In this document: piece by piece, positions 8,008 through 16,285 of the stretch
How positions within the stretch are numbered: position 1 is the first letter of the stretch
Layout: the number at the start of each line of letters is the position of its first letter
From: an uncultured Eubacterium sp.
GTDB taxonomy: Bacteria; Bacillota_A; Clostridia; Lachnospirales; Lachnospiraceae
Assembly: GCA_948468465.1 (NCBI GenBank)
Contig: CAOKJJ010000053.1
Location: forward strand, 1-28,551
DNA length: 28,551 nt
Direction: 5' to 3'
Position numbers and translations under genes: made by a program
Notes under the pieces: generated by a model
Seen by the model: only the letters and a program-made list of their open reading frames with translations
Told to the model about the DNA's origin: nothing
Database searches by the model: none

Positions 8008-9645
8008 ATCGCTGAGATCACAAATAAAGTAGCAGGCGCACAGCAGGACGCAAAGCTGGAAGCATTGAAAATCCGGTATAGCGGTGCACAGCTCGATGCA
8101 GAATCTTTTGCAAATCTGCAGCAGGAACTGCAGGCAGATGTGGAAAGTTTTACAGAAAGCTACAACCAGGCACTGGAAGTCGGCATTACAAACCTAAAAC
8201 TCCAGCTTGGCGAAGGCGCGATTGATAAATCCACATATGAAGAACAGTTAAAGCAGCTTGCGGAGGGCTACGACGCACAGATTGATGAAATGCAGGTCCG
8301 GGTGGAATCTTTCCAGCTTGACACGATTGCGGAGTCTTATGGCAGCGCTTTGGATGGGATACTGCCCGATCTTGAAGGAACGACATCTGAAAAATTGTCT
8401 GAGGCAATGCAGAATGCGCTTGCGATAGAGCCGAAGCCGGCAGAATGGAGCGCAGAGCAGATCGCATCCTGGTTCGGACTGGAAAGTTTAGGTGCCGAAA
8501 CACAGGCCGCATTGTCAGATATTTTGCAGCAGACAGCAGAGACCATTCCGCAGAAAATGAGCGAAGAAATCACATCTGCCATGAGTGCAATAGATTATTC
8601 CGGTTTGGATTTAGCAGGGCCATTTTCTAACGAATACATCGCGCAGATGCAGGCAGCAGATTTGTCGGCTGGCGCAAATGCGTTAGCGCAAAATGTGGAA
8701 ACAGGCACAGCCGCTTCTATGAGCCTGCTTACTTTTGTTGCGTCCGGGGCTGCAGTGACGAATGGGGTTGGCAGTGCCATACAGGGTGCGGATATGAGTC
8801 CAATAGCGTCTGCAGTGGAGGCTTTAAAGTCCAATACAGATGCAAAGGTAAATTCTGCTTTTGGCGCAGGAGTTTCAACTACTATGCCAGTCAGCGTAAC
8901 GGCGGACTACAGGCTGCTTAACCCGACAGCGACTGTAAATGTTGGCGGGGCCGGCTCTGGGAACGCATCTTTGACAGCAACGATTTCCGGGCACGCAGCC
9001 GGCGGCTATGTGCAGGGCAAACAGTTGTCCTGGCTGGCAGAAGAAGGGTACGGCGAGTTTGTTATCCCTACAAATCCAGGACGCAGGGCACATGCGCTGG
9101 TACTGTATGAGCAGGCTGGCAAAGCGCTTGGGGTCAGCGCACATGCAGATGGTGGTTTTGTTGGAAATGGTCAGCCGACTTTTCATAATTATATGGTTTC
9201 TGGCGAAAGCACTCCATTGCAGGATGTTTGTTCCATGGATTCACTTATGTCGGGAAATGCCTCATTACAAGAGGTTTATCAGGGAGATATTAATGATATC
9301 AACGACGCTGTTAAAAACGCCCCACGCGCCTATAATGAAGTCACAGAGATAAATAATGTTCCGAATGATATATCTGTTACAGAATCAGGCCAGACTGATT
9401 CTGTTCCTGCATATTCCAGCTCAGGCAATAGCACTGAAAGCAGCCAGGGAGGTATGACGATACAGGTCAGCGTACAAATGTCCCCTGAGTTCAGGATTTC
9501 CAGCCAGGAAACAGGAAAGCAGGAAACAGGGGACATTATGCAGGCAATCAGGAGGCATATGTCAGAAATTGCGGATGAAGTTGGCGGGGAGATTGCCGAC
9601 AGGCTTAGTGAAGCGTTTGCGAATATGGCGCTGGAAGGAGTGTAA
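8008..9645 (+). CDS. Tail tape measure protein, C-terminal part (same frame, after the amber codon)
   Basis: The frame continues directly from the TAG with IAEITNKVAGAQQDAKLEA, so this is the rest of the tape measure gene, not a separate gene. Full length would be about 1,570 residues. There is no ribosome binding site at the first possible restart (TTG 8065). The segment contains coiled coil (about 8065-8600), then a Gly-rich region including GHAAGGYVQGKQLSWLAEEGYGEFVIPTNPGRRAHALVLYEQ, a motif found near the C-termini of many Firmicutes tape measures, and a helical end. The TAA stop overlaps the ATG of the LysM gene. Either a point nonsense mutation (for example CAG to TAG) has inactivated the gene, or a suppressor tRNA rescues it. 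Confidence 0.8.
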   Translation: MAEITNKVAGAQQDAKLEALKIRYSGAQLDAESFANLQQELQADVESFTESYNQALEVGITNLKLQLGEGAIDKSTYEEQLKQLAEGYDAQIDEMQVRVESFQLDTIAESYGSALDGILPDLEGTTSEKLSEAMQNALAIEPKPAEWSAEQIASWFGLESLGAETQAALSDILQQTAETIPQKMSEEITSAMSAIDYSGLDLAGPFSNEYIAQMQAADLSAGANALAQNVETGTAASMSLLTFVASGAAVTNGVGSAIQGADMSPIASAVEALKSNTDAKVNSAFGAGVSTTMPVSVTADYRLLNPTATVNVGGAGSGNASLTATISGHAAGGYVQGKQLSWLAEEGYGEFVIPTNPGRRAHALVLYEQAGKALGVSAHADGGFVGNGQPTFHNYMVSGESTPLQDVCSMDSLMSGNASLQEVYQGDINDINDAVKNAPRAYNEVTEINNVPNDISVTESGQTDSVPAYSSSGNSTESSQGGMTIQVSVQMSPEFRISSQETGKQETGDIMQAIRRHMSEIADEVGGEIADRLSEAFANMALEGV

Positions 9646-10343
9646 TGGCAGTAAAAATAAAGCTGAAATCGGAAAGCGGTAAAAAATTTTATTTCTCCGT
9701 CATGCCGGAAGAAATACATATGAAGTCCGCTGCAAAATACCAGGCATTTGATGTCATCAAGGATGGCGCTATAAAAGTGCCAAATGGCATGGAAGTGGAT
9801 GAAATATCATGGAACGGAGAATTTTTTGGAAAACCAAAACGGAAAGAAAGCATCGTAAACAAAGATTACTGGAAAAAGCCCGCAGATTGCATTGACACAC
9901 TGCAGGAATGGATGGAAAAAGGAACAGTCCTGACGCTGATTGTTTCAAAGACGTGGATCAACATGAATGTTACGATCGCGTCATTTGAAGCAACAGCATA
10001 TGGGGCTTTTGGAAATGTGAAGTATTCTATTTCATTCGTCAAGGACCGGCCGCTGCAGGTGCGCACAACAAAAGAGGCAAAGATTGGAAAGAAAAAGAAA
10101 ACAAAGAAAAGGCAGAAGAAAACGGCAAAGCTGAAAGGCTCCGGAAATTCCGCTTCTTATACCGTGAAGAGCGGCGATACCCTGTGGGGCATTGCGGCTT
10201 CAAAACTTGGAAGAGGGGCGGATTGGAAAAAAATTTATGATAAGAACAAAGCGGTAATAGAGGCAGAGGCAAAGCGCCGCGGCAAGAACAATTCCGACTG
10301 CGGCCATTGGATTTATCCAGGCATAACGCTTGTAATACCGTAG
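9645..10343 (+). CDS. xkdP: LysM-containing baseplate/tail protein (XkdP-like)
   Basis: A 232-residue protein. The N-terminal domain (residues 1-145) has FSVMPEEIHMKSAAKYQAFDVI and a beta-rich fold typical of XkdP/gp53-like adaptors. A Lys-rich linker (about residues 145-167) follows. The last 65 residues are a LysM domain: YTVKSGDTLWGIAASKLG and a final WIYPGITLVIP. In contractile systems this protein lies between tube and hub, and the LysM domain probably binds the tube or baseplate rather than peptidoglycan. ATG overlaps the tape measure stop (TAATG). It occupies the same position as xkdP after xkdO. Confidence 0.88.
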   Translation: MAVKIKLKSESGKKFYFSVMPEEIHMKSAAKYQAFDVIKDGAIKVPNGMEVDEISWNGEFFGKPKRKESIVNKDYWKKPADCIDTLQEWMEKGTVLTLIVSKTWINMNVTIASFEATAYGAFGNVKYSISFVKDRPLQVRTTKEAKIGKKKKTKKRQKKTAKLKGSGNSASYTVKSGDTLWGIAASKLGRGADWKKIYDKNKAVIEAEAKRRGKNNSDCGHWIYPGITLVIP

Positions 10344-10351
10344 GAGGCATT

Positions 10352-11353
10352 ATGGTCGATATAAGCACATTGGAATATAAGGTTGCCGCATTTGATGAAG
10401 GCGGGAATAAGCACGATATTACGGGCCTTATTGAAAATTTTGGATGGGAAGAGAATGACCATGAGCTGGCGGTGCGCCTGTCATTTACGGCAAGAAATGA
10501 TATTGTGTCGAAAAGCAGGCTGTCATCCATAATCAAGCCAAACTGCCTGGTCCTGGCATACGCAAAAAGCGGAAAAAAACCCTTTGAGGAAGTGGTGCGT
10601 GCAAGAGTGGTTACATGGAGCCGTGTAAATAGGAACAGCGAATATACGTTTAAATGCACCGCATACGATGACCTGTACTGCCTGCAGAAAAGCCAGGACG
10701 ATTTCTTTTTCCAGTCCGGGACCGGTACAAAAGCAAGAATCAGCAAGGTGCTTGGACAGTGGGGGATACCGCTTGGAAAATATGAGGGCCCGAATGCATC
10801 GCACGGGAAAAAGAAATATCAGGGGATGTACCTGTCGGATATTATCCTTGCCATTTTGGACGATGGCGTAAAAAAGGGCGGCAGCAGATGCATCATGCGC
10901 CAGGAGAAAGGGCAGGTGCAGATTGTGAAGCGCGGCGGGAATAAGGATGTGTATGTTTTTGAAACGGATAACACGGTTGCCCTGACGCATTCCCTCAGCA
11001 TGGAAGACCTGGTGACGCGCGTTAAGATCATGGGAAAGGAAAAGAAAGGCGGAAAAGAGAAAGTGATAGCCACCTTGAACGGGGATACAAAGTATGGCAT
11101 CCGCCAGAGGATTTATAAGAGGGGGCATGATGAAAAACTGTCTGACGCAAAAGCGGCGGCGCAGTCAATCCTGGATGAAAACGGCAGCCTGAAAAACGAG
11201 GCAAAGGTGCAGTCGCCTGATGTCCCGTATATCAGGAAAGGAGACCTGGTCTGCATGAGGGCACAGCAGGTCAAAGGAGAATTTTATGTGCTCAGCATAC
11301 AGCATGATGCAAAGACGCGGAGCATGACCATGGATATTAAAAGAAAGAAATGA
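10352..11353 (+). CDS. xkdQ: Baseplate hub protein (XkdQ-like, gpD-related)
   Basis: A 333-residue protein starting at ATG 10352, six bases after TAGGAGG; an upstream in-frame TTG at 10307 has no such signal. Sequence features are those of XkdQ/YqbQ hubs: ARARVVTWSRV-type strands (VVRARVVTWSRVNRNSEYTF), the helix LSDIILAILDDGVK, and a C-terminal PYIRKGDLVCMRAQQVKGEFYVLSIQHD which is an OB-like end domain. The hub forms the central trimer under the tube and carries the spike. It follows the LysM gene by eight bases and abuts the spike-like gene. Confidence 0.87.
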   Translation: MVDISTLEYKVAAFDEGGNKHDITGLIENFGWEENDHELAVRLSFTARNDIVSKSRLSSIIKPNCLVLAYAKSGKKPFEEVVRARVVTWSRVNRNSEYTFKCTAYDDLYCLQKSQDDFFFQSGTGTKARISKVLGQWGIPLGKYEGPNASHGKKKYQGMYLSDIILAILDDGVKKGGSRCIMRQEKGQVQIVKRGGNKDVYVFETDNTVALTHSLSMEDLVTRVKIMGKEKKGGKEKVIATLNGDTKYGIRQRIYKRGHDEKLSDAKAAAQSILDENGSLKNEAKVQSPDVPYIRKGDLVCMRAQQVKGEFYVLSIQHDAKTRSMTMDIKRKK

Positions 11354-11361
11354 GGGATGGC

Positions 11362-11874
11362 ATGGCATTTGATTCAAACGGGGGCGCAAGTAAACTCGCA
11401 AAAGTATTGACGCAGAGGATGAAAAAATGTAAGGAATCTCCTTTAGTGCTTGATTTTGGCGAGATACTCCCTAATATGAGCCTGCTCACAAATACATTTC
11501 CTTTGGAGATACCAAAAGGACAGTATACGATCTGCCGCAGCGTAAGCTGGAATCCGGCAATTCCCATGACAATGACGTGGTGGGCGGGTGAAGCCCCAGG
11601 CGTCCAGGGATGGGAAGAGGAGGACTGGAGCGAAAAAGCGTGGCAGGGAGGGCCGGTAGATTTACACAATCCCCCTGCCAGTGTCCCGCACATGCATGGA
11701 AAAAAAGGGGAACACGACCACGGATTGTGCCCGACAGGGCAGCATTACCATGATGTATATCTTCCAGATAAAATGAGATGGCTGAAACCTGGAGACCGTG
11801 TGCTTGTGGCATGGGTGGAAGATGAGGCAGTCGTTATCGACATCGTCCTTAATTCGGAAATTTTAGATTCATGA
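11362..11874 (+). CDS. xkdR: DUF2577-type baseplate/spike protein with a His-x-His cluster (XkdR-like)
   Basis: 170 residues from ATG 11362 (GAGG six bases upstream; ATG 11350 has no ribosome binding site). The C-terminus, MRWLKPGDRVLVAWVEDEAVVIDIVL, is the strand-rich end of DUF2577 (XkdR) proteins, which follow the hub gene in PBSX-like phages. Residues 110-130 hold three His-x-His pairs: H110-M-H112, H118-D-H120 and H128-Y-H130, with a Cys between the last two. The histidines suggest metal binding, by analogy with the iron-binding HxH at the tip of P2 gpV-type spikes. That functional reading is inference. A Trp-rich segment precedes the cluster. Confidence 0.75.
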   Translation: MAFDSNGGASKLAKVLTQRMKKCKESPLVLDFGEILPNMSLLTNTFPLEIPKGQYTICRSVSWNPAIPMTMTWWAGEAPGVQGWEEEDWSEKAWQGGPVDLHNPPASVPHMHGKKGEHDHGLCPTGQHYHDVYLPDKMRWLKPGDRVLVAWVEDEAVVIDIVLNSEILDS

Positions 11875-11890
11875 AACAGGGGGGATAGAA

Positions 11891-12343
11891 GTGGCAGACC
11901 AGCTTTTTCCAGTGTTTGAAGTTCCGGATGCGGATACAGGGGATGACGAATACGATGTGGAATATAAGCGGAGCGTGAGGTGGGATCCTGTTACGGGGGA
12001 TTTTGCCAGGGATAACGCGGGAAATATGGTACCATGCGAAGGCCGGGAGGCATTTGCAGCATGGTGTTTTAAAATGGTCCAGACAGAACGGTATGACCAC
12101 AGCGCTTATCTTGAAGAAATAACCGGGTATGACCTTGGCTCTGAACTTGAGGAGGCGGTGCAGGAAAGCGACCATGACATTACAGAGTCCATGATCATCC
12201 GGACAATTACAGAAACATTAATGACGAATCCCCGTACAGAATATGTAAATAATTTTGCATTTGAATGGGAAGGGGACGACGTGCATTTTTCGTTCGATGT
12301 GAAAGGGGCCGGATGGGATGAAACATTTAAGATCACATTTTAA
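11891..12343 (+). CDS. xkdS: DUF2634 baseplate wedge protein (XkdS/gp25-like)
   Basis: 150 residues from GTG 11891, with a GGGGGA purine tract upstream. The pattern (acidic N-terminus, VEYKRSVRWDPVTGDFARDNAGNMV, then GREAFAAWCFKMVQTERYDHSAY and a late TMTNPR-like TLMTNPRTEYVNNF) is that of the XkdS/DUF2634 group, related to T4 gp25 lysozyme-like wedge proteins. It is an inner baseplate component that contacts the sheath's first ring. It is placed between the DUF2577 gene and the J-like gene, as in PBSX. Confidence 0.85.
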   Translation: MADQLFPVFEVPDADTGDDEYDVEYKRSVRWDPVTGDFARDNAGNMVPCEGREAFAAWCFKMVQTERYDHSAYLEEITGYDLGSELEEAVQESDHDITESMIIRTITETLMTNPRTEYVNNFAFEWEGDDVHFSFDVKGAGWDETFKITF

Positions 12344-12360
12344 AGAAGGTGGTGGATGGA

Positions 12361-13482
12361 ATGCAGCCGGAATTTATACAGCCGGACTTTGTGGCGGGAA
12401 ACAGCCCGGAAGAAATACATCAGCGCATGATGGAGAGCCTGCCTGCGGATATAGATGATATGCCGGGCGGTTTTCCATACGATTTTACCATGCCGGCAGC
12501 GATCCAGAAATCTGAGGTTGTGCAGTTTTACATTGTGCGCGCAATCATGGCAGCATTTCCTCAGTTTGCATGGGATGACTGGCTGGATTACCAGGGGATG
12601 CAGGTGAATTTAACGCGGCACCCCGCAAAAAAGGCGCACTGTGTATTGGAAATACAAGGTACTGCTGGTACTGAGATTGAAGCAGGGGCCGTGTTCTGTG
12701 TCCCGGCAACAAGGTTTACGCCTGCGATTGGATTTTCTGCTGACGACAGTTTCGTGATTGGGGAAAACGGGACAGCCCTCATACCGGTAACAGCGGTTGA
12801 TGACGGGCCGGACTCAAATGTCAAGGCTGACTGTATTGTCATTATGGAAAATCCGGTAGACGAAATAACTTCGATCACAAATCCGGAACCGGCCAAAGGC
12901 GGAGCGCAGCGTGAATCTGACGATGATTTTTACGACCGGATCGTGGAGGAATATGCGAACAGCAGGACATTTCTAGGAAATGACAGGGATTATATACGCT
13001 GGGCCAAGGAGGCGGGGGCCGGGGACTGCATCGTAGACCCGGCGTTTGACGGGCCGGGTACCGTGAAGCTTGTTCTGATTGATACGAATGGCCAGCCGGC
13101 GAATGAAGAACTGGTGCAGGCTGTATATGATTATATTGTATCGCCGGATGACCGTTCAAGGAGGCTGCTGCCGACTGCCTGCGCCAAATTGTCATGTGTG
13201 CCGGCTACAACCCTGCGGGTAAATTATGAATGTACCGGGATGCTGTATGACAAGGGTATTACGAATCCGGAACAGATTTCACGCTGTTTTGAAAAAGCGG
13301 TTATGCCGGTATATGCGCAAGCCAAACAGGAAGGCATTCTCCGGTATAATGATGTCCGCCCGGTCCTTCGCGGTATAGACGGGCTGGAAGACTTTGAAAG
13401 CTTTTATATGAACGGGTCTATGAAGAACATTGTGCTGGGCGGTGAAGAATATCCATTGACTGGAAGCTGCAGGTTTAGTTAG
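12361..13482 (+). CDS. xkdT: Baseplate J-like protein (XkdT-like, gp6-related)
   Basis: 373 residues from ATG 12361; an upstream GTG at 12349 lies within the GGTGGTGG purine tract that serves as ribosome binding site. Typical J-like features: N-terminal helices, WLDYQGMQVNLTRHPAKKA, AGTEIEAGAVF, the central EPAKGGAQRESDDDFYDRI and a C-terminal ILRYNDVRPVLRGIDGLEDF. These proteins form the iris-like inner ring of the baseplate that triggers sheath contraction. It lies between the gp25-like and I-like genes in conserved order, and ends nine bases before the next ATG. Confidence 0.9.
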   Translation: MQPEFIQPDFVAGNSPEEIHQRMMESLPADIDDMPGGFPYDFTMPAAIQKSEVVQFYIVRAIMAAFPQFAWDDWLDYQGMQVNLTRHPAKKAHCVLEIQGTAGTEIEAGAVFCVPATRFTPAIGFSADDSFVIGENGTALIPVTAVDDGPDSNVKADCIVIMENPVDEITSITNPEPAKGGAQRESDDDFYDRIVEEYANSRTFLGNDRDYIRWAKEAGAGDCIVDPAFDGPGTVKLVLIDTNGQPANEELVQAVYDYIVSPDDRSRRLLPTACAKLSCVPATTLRVNYECTGMLYDKGITNPEQISRCFEKAVMPVYAQAKQEGILRYNDVRPVLRGIDGLEDFESFYMNGSMKNIVLGGEEYPLTGSCRFS

Positions 13483-13491
13483 GAGGCGCTT

Positions 13492-14610
13492 ATGAGCAGA
13501 ATGGACCTGGAGAATTTTCCAACAAGCAGCAGCGCGTTACGTATGCTTGATGACGTGTCAACGGGGTTTTATGAAAATTCATATGTAGGGAAATGGCTGT
13601 ATCAGGTCATGGGAATGGAATATGATGATGCGTTTCGATTAGCAGAGGAATTGCCGAAACAGTTTTTCCCGGAGACAGCTACATGGGGATTGAAATATCA
13701 TGAAATGAAATGGCAATTACCCGTAAGAGAAAATCTTGAATTGGAAGAAAGACGCAGGTTGATTTATCGAAAAAGGGATTATCGCGCGCCTATGACGCCG
13801 TATCGCATGGAATACTACCTTCAAAATGCAACAGGATTTGCAGCGCGCATATCAGATTGTCACGATTCTGGGGACGATGGATGGCGTCCGGCGCATCCTA
13901 ATATTTTCCGGGCGGTGTTTGAAGGAGAAGGAACCCTGGATGTAAAGAAAGCAAAAGAGCTGTTGAAAAAGATCAAACAATCACATACAACGTTTTTTAT
14001 TTTTGACAAAGTGGCCGATGTCATGGACAACCGAGATTTGGAGCAGATGCTTCTTTGGAAACTGACAATGAGGACACAGGTTCCGTTCTGGGGCTGTTAT
14101 ATTTTTGACGGCACATGGAACCTTGACGGCAGCGTGCAGCTTTGCCAGAAAAGACGGTATGACCTGCGGCTTGGCCTGAAATATTATATGGGAATTTTTT
14201 GTGAGCTTGCAGCGCTGCATACAAAGCTATTCGACGGTACATGGAACCTTGACGGTTCTGTCCGACTTGATGCAGCATACCGCAGTTTCCGTCTGAAAAT
14301 CTATGGAAAGATAGAAAATGTAAATAAAGCAGGGAATCCATCCGTCAGGGAGACACTGGCATTTATCATTGATTTCTGGAGGCTTATCTATTTTGATGGC
14401 AGATGGAAACTGGATGGAAAAGTCTGCCTGGATGCGTCCAGATGCAAAATGGAAGCTGCAGTCAAAACACATATTGCCGTCAACGGTAATACAGAAGAAA
14501 TCAGGGACGGGCCGGTCGAAATAAGAAGAAACCTATGGTTTTTGGACGGGAATGTGGCGTTGGATGGTTCCAGGATACTGAATGCAATGCACAGAAGGGA
14601 GGTGCTGTGA
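13492..14610 (+). CDS. xkdU: Phage tail protein I-like (DUF2313/XkdU-like) with repeat-containing C-terminal extension
   Basis: A 372-residue protein with TAGGAGGCG upstream of ATG. Residues 1-190 match the YmfQ/XkdU connector that links fibres to the baseplate: GFYENSYVGKWLYQVMG, EELPKQFFPETATWGL, and ELEERRRLIYRKRDYRAPMTPYRMEYYL. That core is the usual length of XkdU. The remaining 180 residues are an extension with four copies of an F-D-G-x-W-x-L-D-G-x-V motif starting at residues 205, 247, 301 and 349 (the last degenerate). The extension is probably the attachment surface for the fibre encoded downstream. That part of the role is inferred. Confidence 0.82.
   Translation: MSRMDLENFPTSSSALRMLDDVSTGFYENSYVGKWLYQVMGMEYDDAFRLAEELPKQFFPETATWGLKYHEMKWQLPVRENLELEERRRLIYRKRDYRAPMTPYRMEYYLQNATGFAARISDCHDSGDDGWRPAHPNIFRAVFEGEGTLDVKKAKELLKKIKQSHTTFFIFDKVADVMDNRDLEQMLLWKLTMRTQVPFWGCYIFDGTWNLDGSVQLCQKRRYDLRLGLKYYMGIFCELAALHTKLFDGTWNLDGSVRLDAAYRSFRLKIYGKIENVNKAGNPSVRETLAFIIDFWRLIYFDGRWKLDGKVCLDASRCKMEAAVKTHIAVNGNTEEIRDGPVEIRRNLWFLDGNVALDGSRILNAMHRREVL
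14104..14574 (+). repeat. Four coding repeats (FDGxWxLDGxV) in the I-like protein
   Basis: Copies begin at 14104 (FDGTWNLDGSV), 14230 (FDGTWNLDGSV), 14392 (FDGRWKLDGKV) and 14536 (WFLDGNV, first residues lost). The first two share most of their nucleotides; the others have drifted. Spacing is about 42, 54 and 48 residues, so this is a structural repeat with variable linkers, not a simple tandem array. Confidence 0.8.
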
Positions 14611-14611
14611 T

Positions 14612-14995
14612 GTGGCAAGCAATGTGCTTATAACGAAAAAAGCAAGGGAAAAGCTGGTAAAGGCGCGAGCGGGTGCAATCGCGCTGCCGCCGATTGTCGG
14701 CATGGCTTTTGGTGACGGGGGATGCGATGCGGAAGGCAGCGTGATAGCCCCGGAAGAAGACCAGAGCGAGTTAAGGCATGAGCTGTACCGTAAAGAAATT
14801 GACGGGTACACTTTTATAGAAGATACTGTATGCAGGTATGAGTGTACCTTAATTGAATCAGAGCTTGCAAATGAATATATCAGCGAGATCGGGCTGTATG
14901 ATGAAGACGGCGATCTGGTCTGCATGAAGTCTTTTAAGAGGAAAGGCAAAGATGACGATTTACAGATGACCTATATTTTAGATGATGTTTTCTAA
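14612..14995 (+). CDS. Tail fibre/collar-type protein (short)
   Basis: 127 residues from GTG 14612, nine bases after GGGAGG; an upstream in-frame ATG at 14582 overlaps the preceding gene and lacks a site. The start reads VASNVLITKKAREKLVKARAGAIALPPIVGMAF (in two parts), a common N-terminus of Firmicutes tail fibre proteins that attach to the baseplate. A GLYDEDGDLVCMKSF segment and an acidic LDDVF end follow. Probably the baseplate-proximal fibre module; the receptor-binding function sits in the downstream DGR target gene. Stop TAA at the end of the main tail operon. Confidence 0.7.
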   Translation: MASNVLITKKAREKLVKARAGAIALPPIVGMAFGDGGCDAEGSVIAPEEDQSELRHELYRKEIDGYTFIEDTVCRYECTLIESELANEYISEIGLYDEDGDLVCMKSFKRKGKDDDLQMTYILDDVF

Positions 14996-15004
14996 TGTTG
15001 ATTA

Positions 15005-15027
15005 AAAATATCAGTATCCGATATTTT
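15005..15027. repeat. AT-rich inverted repeat between fibre genes
   Basis: AAAATATC (15005-15012) and GATATTTT (15020-15027) form a perfect eight-base inverted repeat with a seven-base loop inside an 84-base AT-rich gap. No T-run follows, so it is not a convincing terminator. A TTGATT box at 14998 and a TATTTT box 18 bases later overlap it, so it could be a promoter-operator for the fibre and DGR genes. Tentative. Confidence 0.35.
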
Positions 15028-15079
15028 ATATCAATCCAAACATGGAATTAACATATTGTGTTAAATTAAGGAGGCAGCA

Positions 15080-15358
15080 ATGAAAGATTATACAAATACA
15101 GCTCCTGTTTTTTCTGAAATTATTCGTGTTACAGAACCGACTGACCCTGGACATGCAGATAATATAAATCCGGCTCCTATGCAGCTTTTGCAGAATACGC
15201 TTGCGAACCGTGAATATATTAAAATCCTTGAGGAAGTTCTGGAAAAGCTGCTGACAAGGGGAATGATTTTTACGAATTTTGTAACAGTGGATAGAAAACA
15301 GTTTGTTACTTCTGATGGTAAGGCATTCGGGGCAGCAAAGAAAATTCAGTTCAGATAG
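15080..15358 (+). CDS. Small phage protein preceding the DGR target
   Basis: A 92-residue protein with AAGGAGG upstream. It starts with a polar segment (YTNTAPVFSEIIRVTEPTDPGHADNINPAP) then helix (LQNTLANREYIKILEEVLEKLL), typical of a fibre shaft or attachment module. It lies nine bases before the DGR target gene, so both are probably co-transcribed and may form one fibre complex. No family recognised with confidence; function unknown. Confidence 0.7.
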   Translation: MKDYTNTAPVFSEIIRVTEPTDPGHADNINPAPMQLLQNTLANREYIKILEEVLEKLLTRGMIFTNFVTVDRKQFVTSDGKAFGAAKKIQFR

Positions 15359-15367
15359 GAGTAAAGA

Positions 15368-16279
15368 ATGGACCAATTATTTATGGATTTAGAAAAGATG
15401 GAGACGGTTTCCTGCGGCGATGACTATATACACATTATAACTGCTGACGGAGACAAAATTATTAAAATTAGTGACCTGGCAAAAGCAATTACAGATGGTG
15501 AATTTGTAAAAGCAGGCGCAGACGGTAAAATCGGGTTTCTTGCAGATAACAAAGATAAAGGGCTGCGTAATTCTATTTTCCGTGGAAAGTACCTTGGTGA
15601 TTCACTGACACCAGAGCAGGCAGCGGCAATCAAAGCGGGAACATTTAAAGGTATGTTTGTCGGAGATTACTGGACAATCGGTGGTGTGAATTACCGCATT
15701 GCACACCTTGACTACTGGCTGCGGTGTGGAGATACAGAATGCACGAAACACCATGTTGTAATTGTGCCAGATGAATACCTGTATATTGCACAGATGCATA
15801 ACACGGCATCCGGACAGTATGAAGCAGGAGAAGCAAATACAACAGAGGGCGGATACATAGGCACGGATATGTACAAAACGGGGCTTAACCAGGCAAAAAC
15901 AATCATCAATGAGGCATTTGGAGCGGATCATATTCTGTCTCATAGAGAGCTGCTTGTAAACGCTGTCACAAATGGGAAGCCGAGCAACCATGCATGGTAT
16001 GACAGTACCGTAGAACTGATGAATGAGTGCATGGTGTATGGCAGTTACATTTTTACTCCGGCGTGCGATGGAACAACGATTTCATACCGTTATACTATCG
16101 ACAAGTCGCAGCTTGCGTTGTTTGCGTTGCGTCCGGATCTGATCTGCAACCGCGCGAGCTGGTGGCTGCGTGACGTTGTTTCGGGCGCTCCTTTTGCGAA
16201 TGTGTACTGGAATGGCCATGCCGACTGCAGCGGCGCTTCCTATCCTCTTGGCGTGCGCCCGGCTTTCGGCATCTGTTAA
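15368..16279 (+). CDS. DGR target protein: variable tail-tip adhesin (C-type-lectin-like end domain)
   Basis: A 303-residue protein with AGGAGTAAAG before ATG. Residues 1-100 look like a fibre attachment and linker region. Residues 100-303 resemble the formylglycine-generating/C-type lectin type scaffold used by DGR targets in Firmicutes phages (WTIGGVNYRIAHLDYWL, FGADHILSHRELLVNAV). The last 38 residues are the variable region (RASWWLRDVVSGAPF to GVRPAF). Residues 264, 275, 280, 284, 288, 289, 292, 294 and 299 differ from the template-encoded ones; eight of these nine template codons are AAY and one is GAT. Function: binding a host surface ligand, diversified by retrohoming. The link to receptor switching follows the Bordetella phage paradigm. 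Confidence 0.92.
   Translation: MDQLFMDLEKMETVSCGDDYIHIITADGDKIIKISDLAKAITDGEFVKAGADGKIGFLADNKDKGLRNSIFRGKYLGDSLTPEQAAAIKAGTFKGMFVGDYWTIGGVNYRIAHLDYWLRCGDTECTKHHVVIVPDEYLYIAQMHNTASGQYEAGEANTTEGGYIGTDMYKTGLNQAKTIINEAFGADHILSHRELLVNAVTNGKPSNHAWYDSTVELMNECMVYGSYIFTPACDGTTISYRYTIDKSQLALFALRPDLICNRASWWLRDVVSGAPFANVYWNGHADCSGASYPLGVRPAFGIC
16152..16268 (+). repeat. DGR variable region (VR)
   Basis: 117 bases aligned gap-free with the template at 16968-17084 (offset 816). There are 12 mismatches, all where the template has A: three changes to G, six to C and three to T. The other 94 non-A template positions are identical. A thirteenth possible A-to-G change sits at 16269, at the edge of homology. 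This is the defining signature of adenine-directed mutagenic homing and shows that this copy has been rewritten at least once. Confidence 0.96.
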
Positions 16280-16285
16280 TCTTTA

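Noticed and set aside
8065..9645. Separate gene starting at TTG 8065
   Set aside because: No ribosome binding site; same frame as the upstream tape measure, separated only by the amber codon. Treated as the rest of that gene.
4924..9645. Alternative genetic code reading TAG as an amino acid
   Set aside because: Several neighbouring genes stop with TAG immediately before the next gene's ribosome binding site, so TAG is an ordinary stop here.
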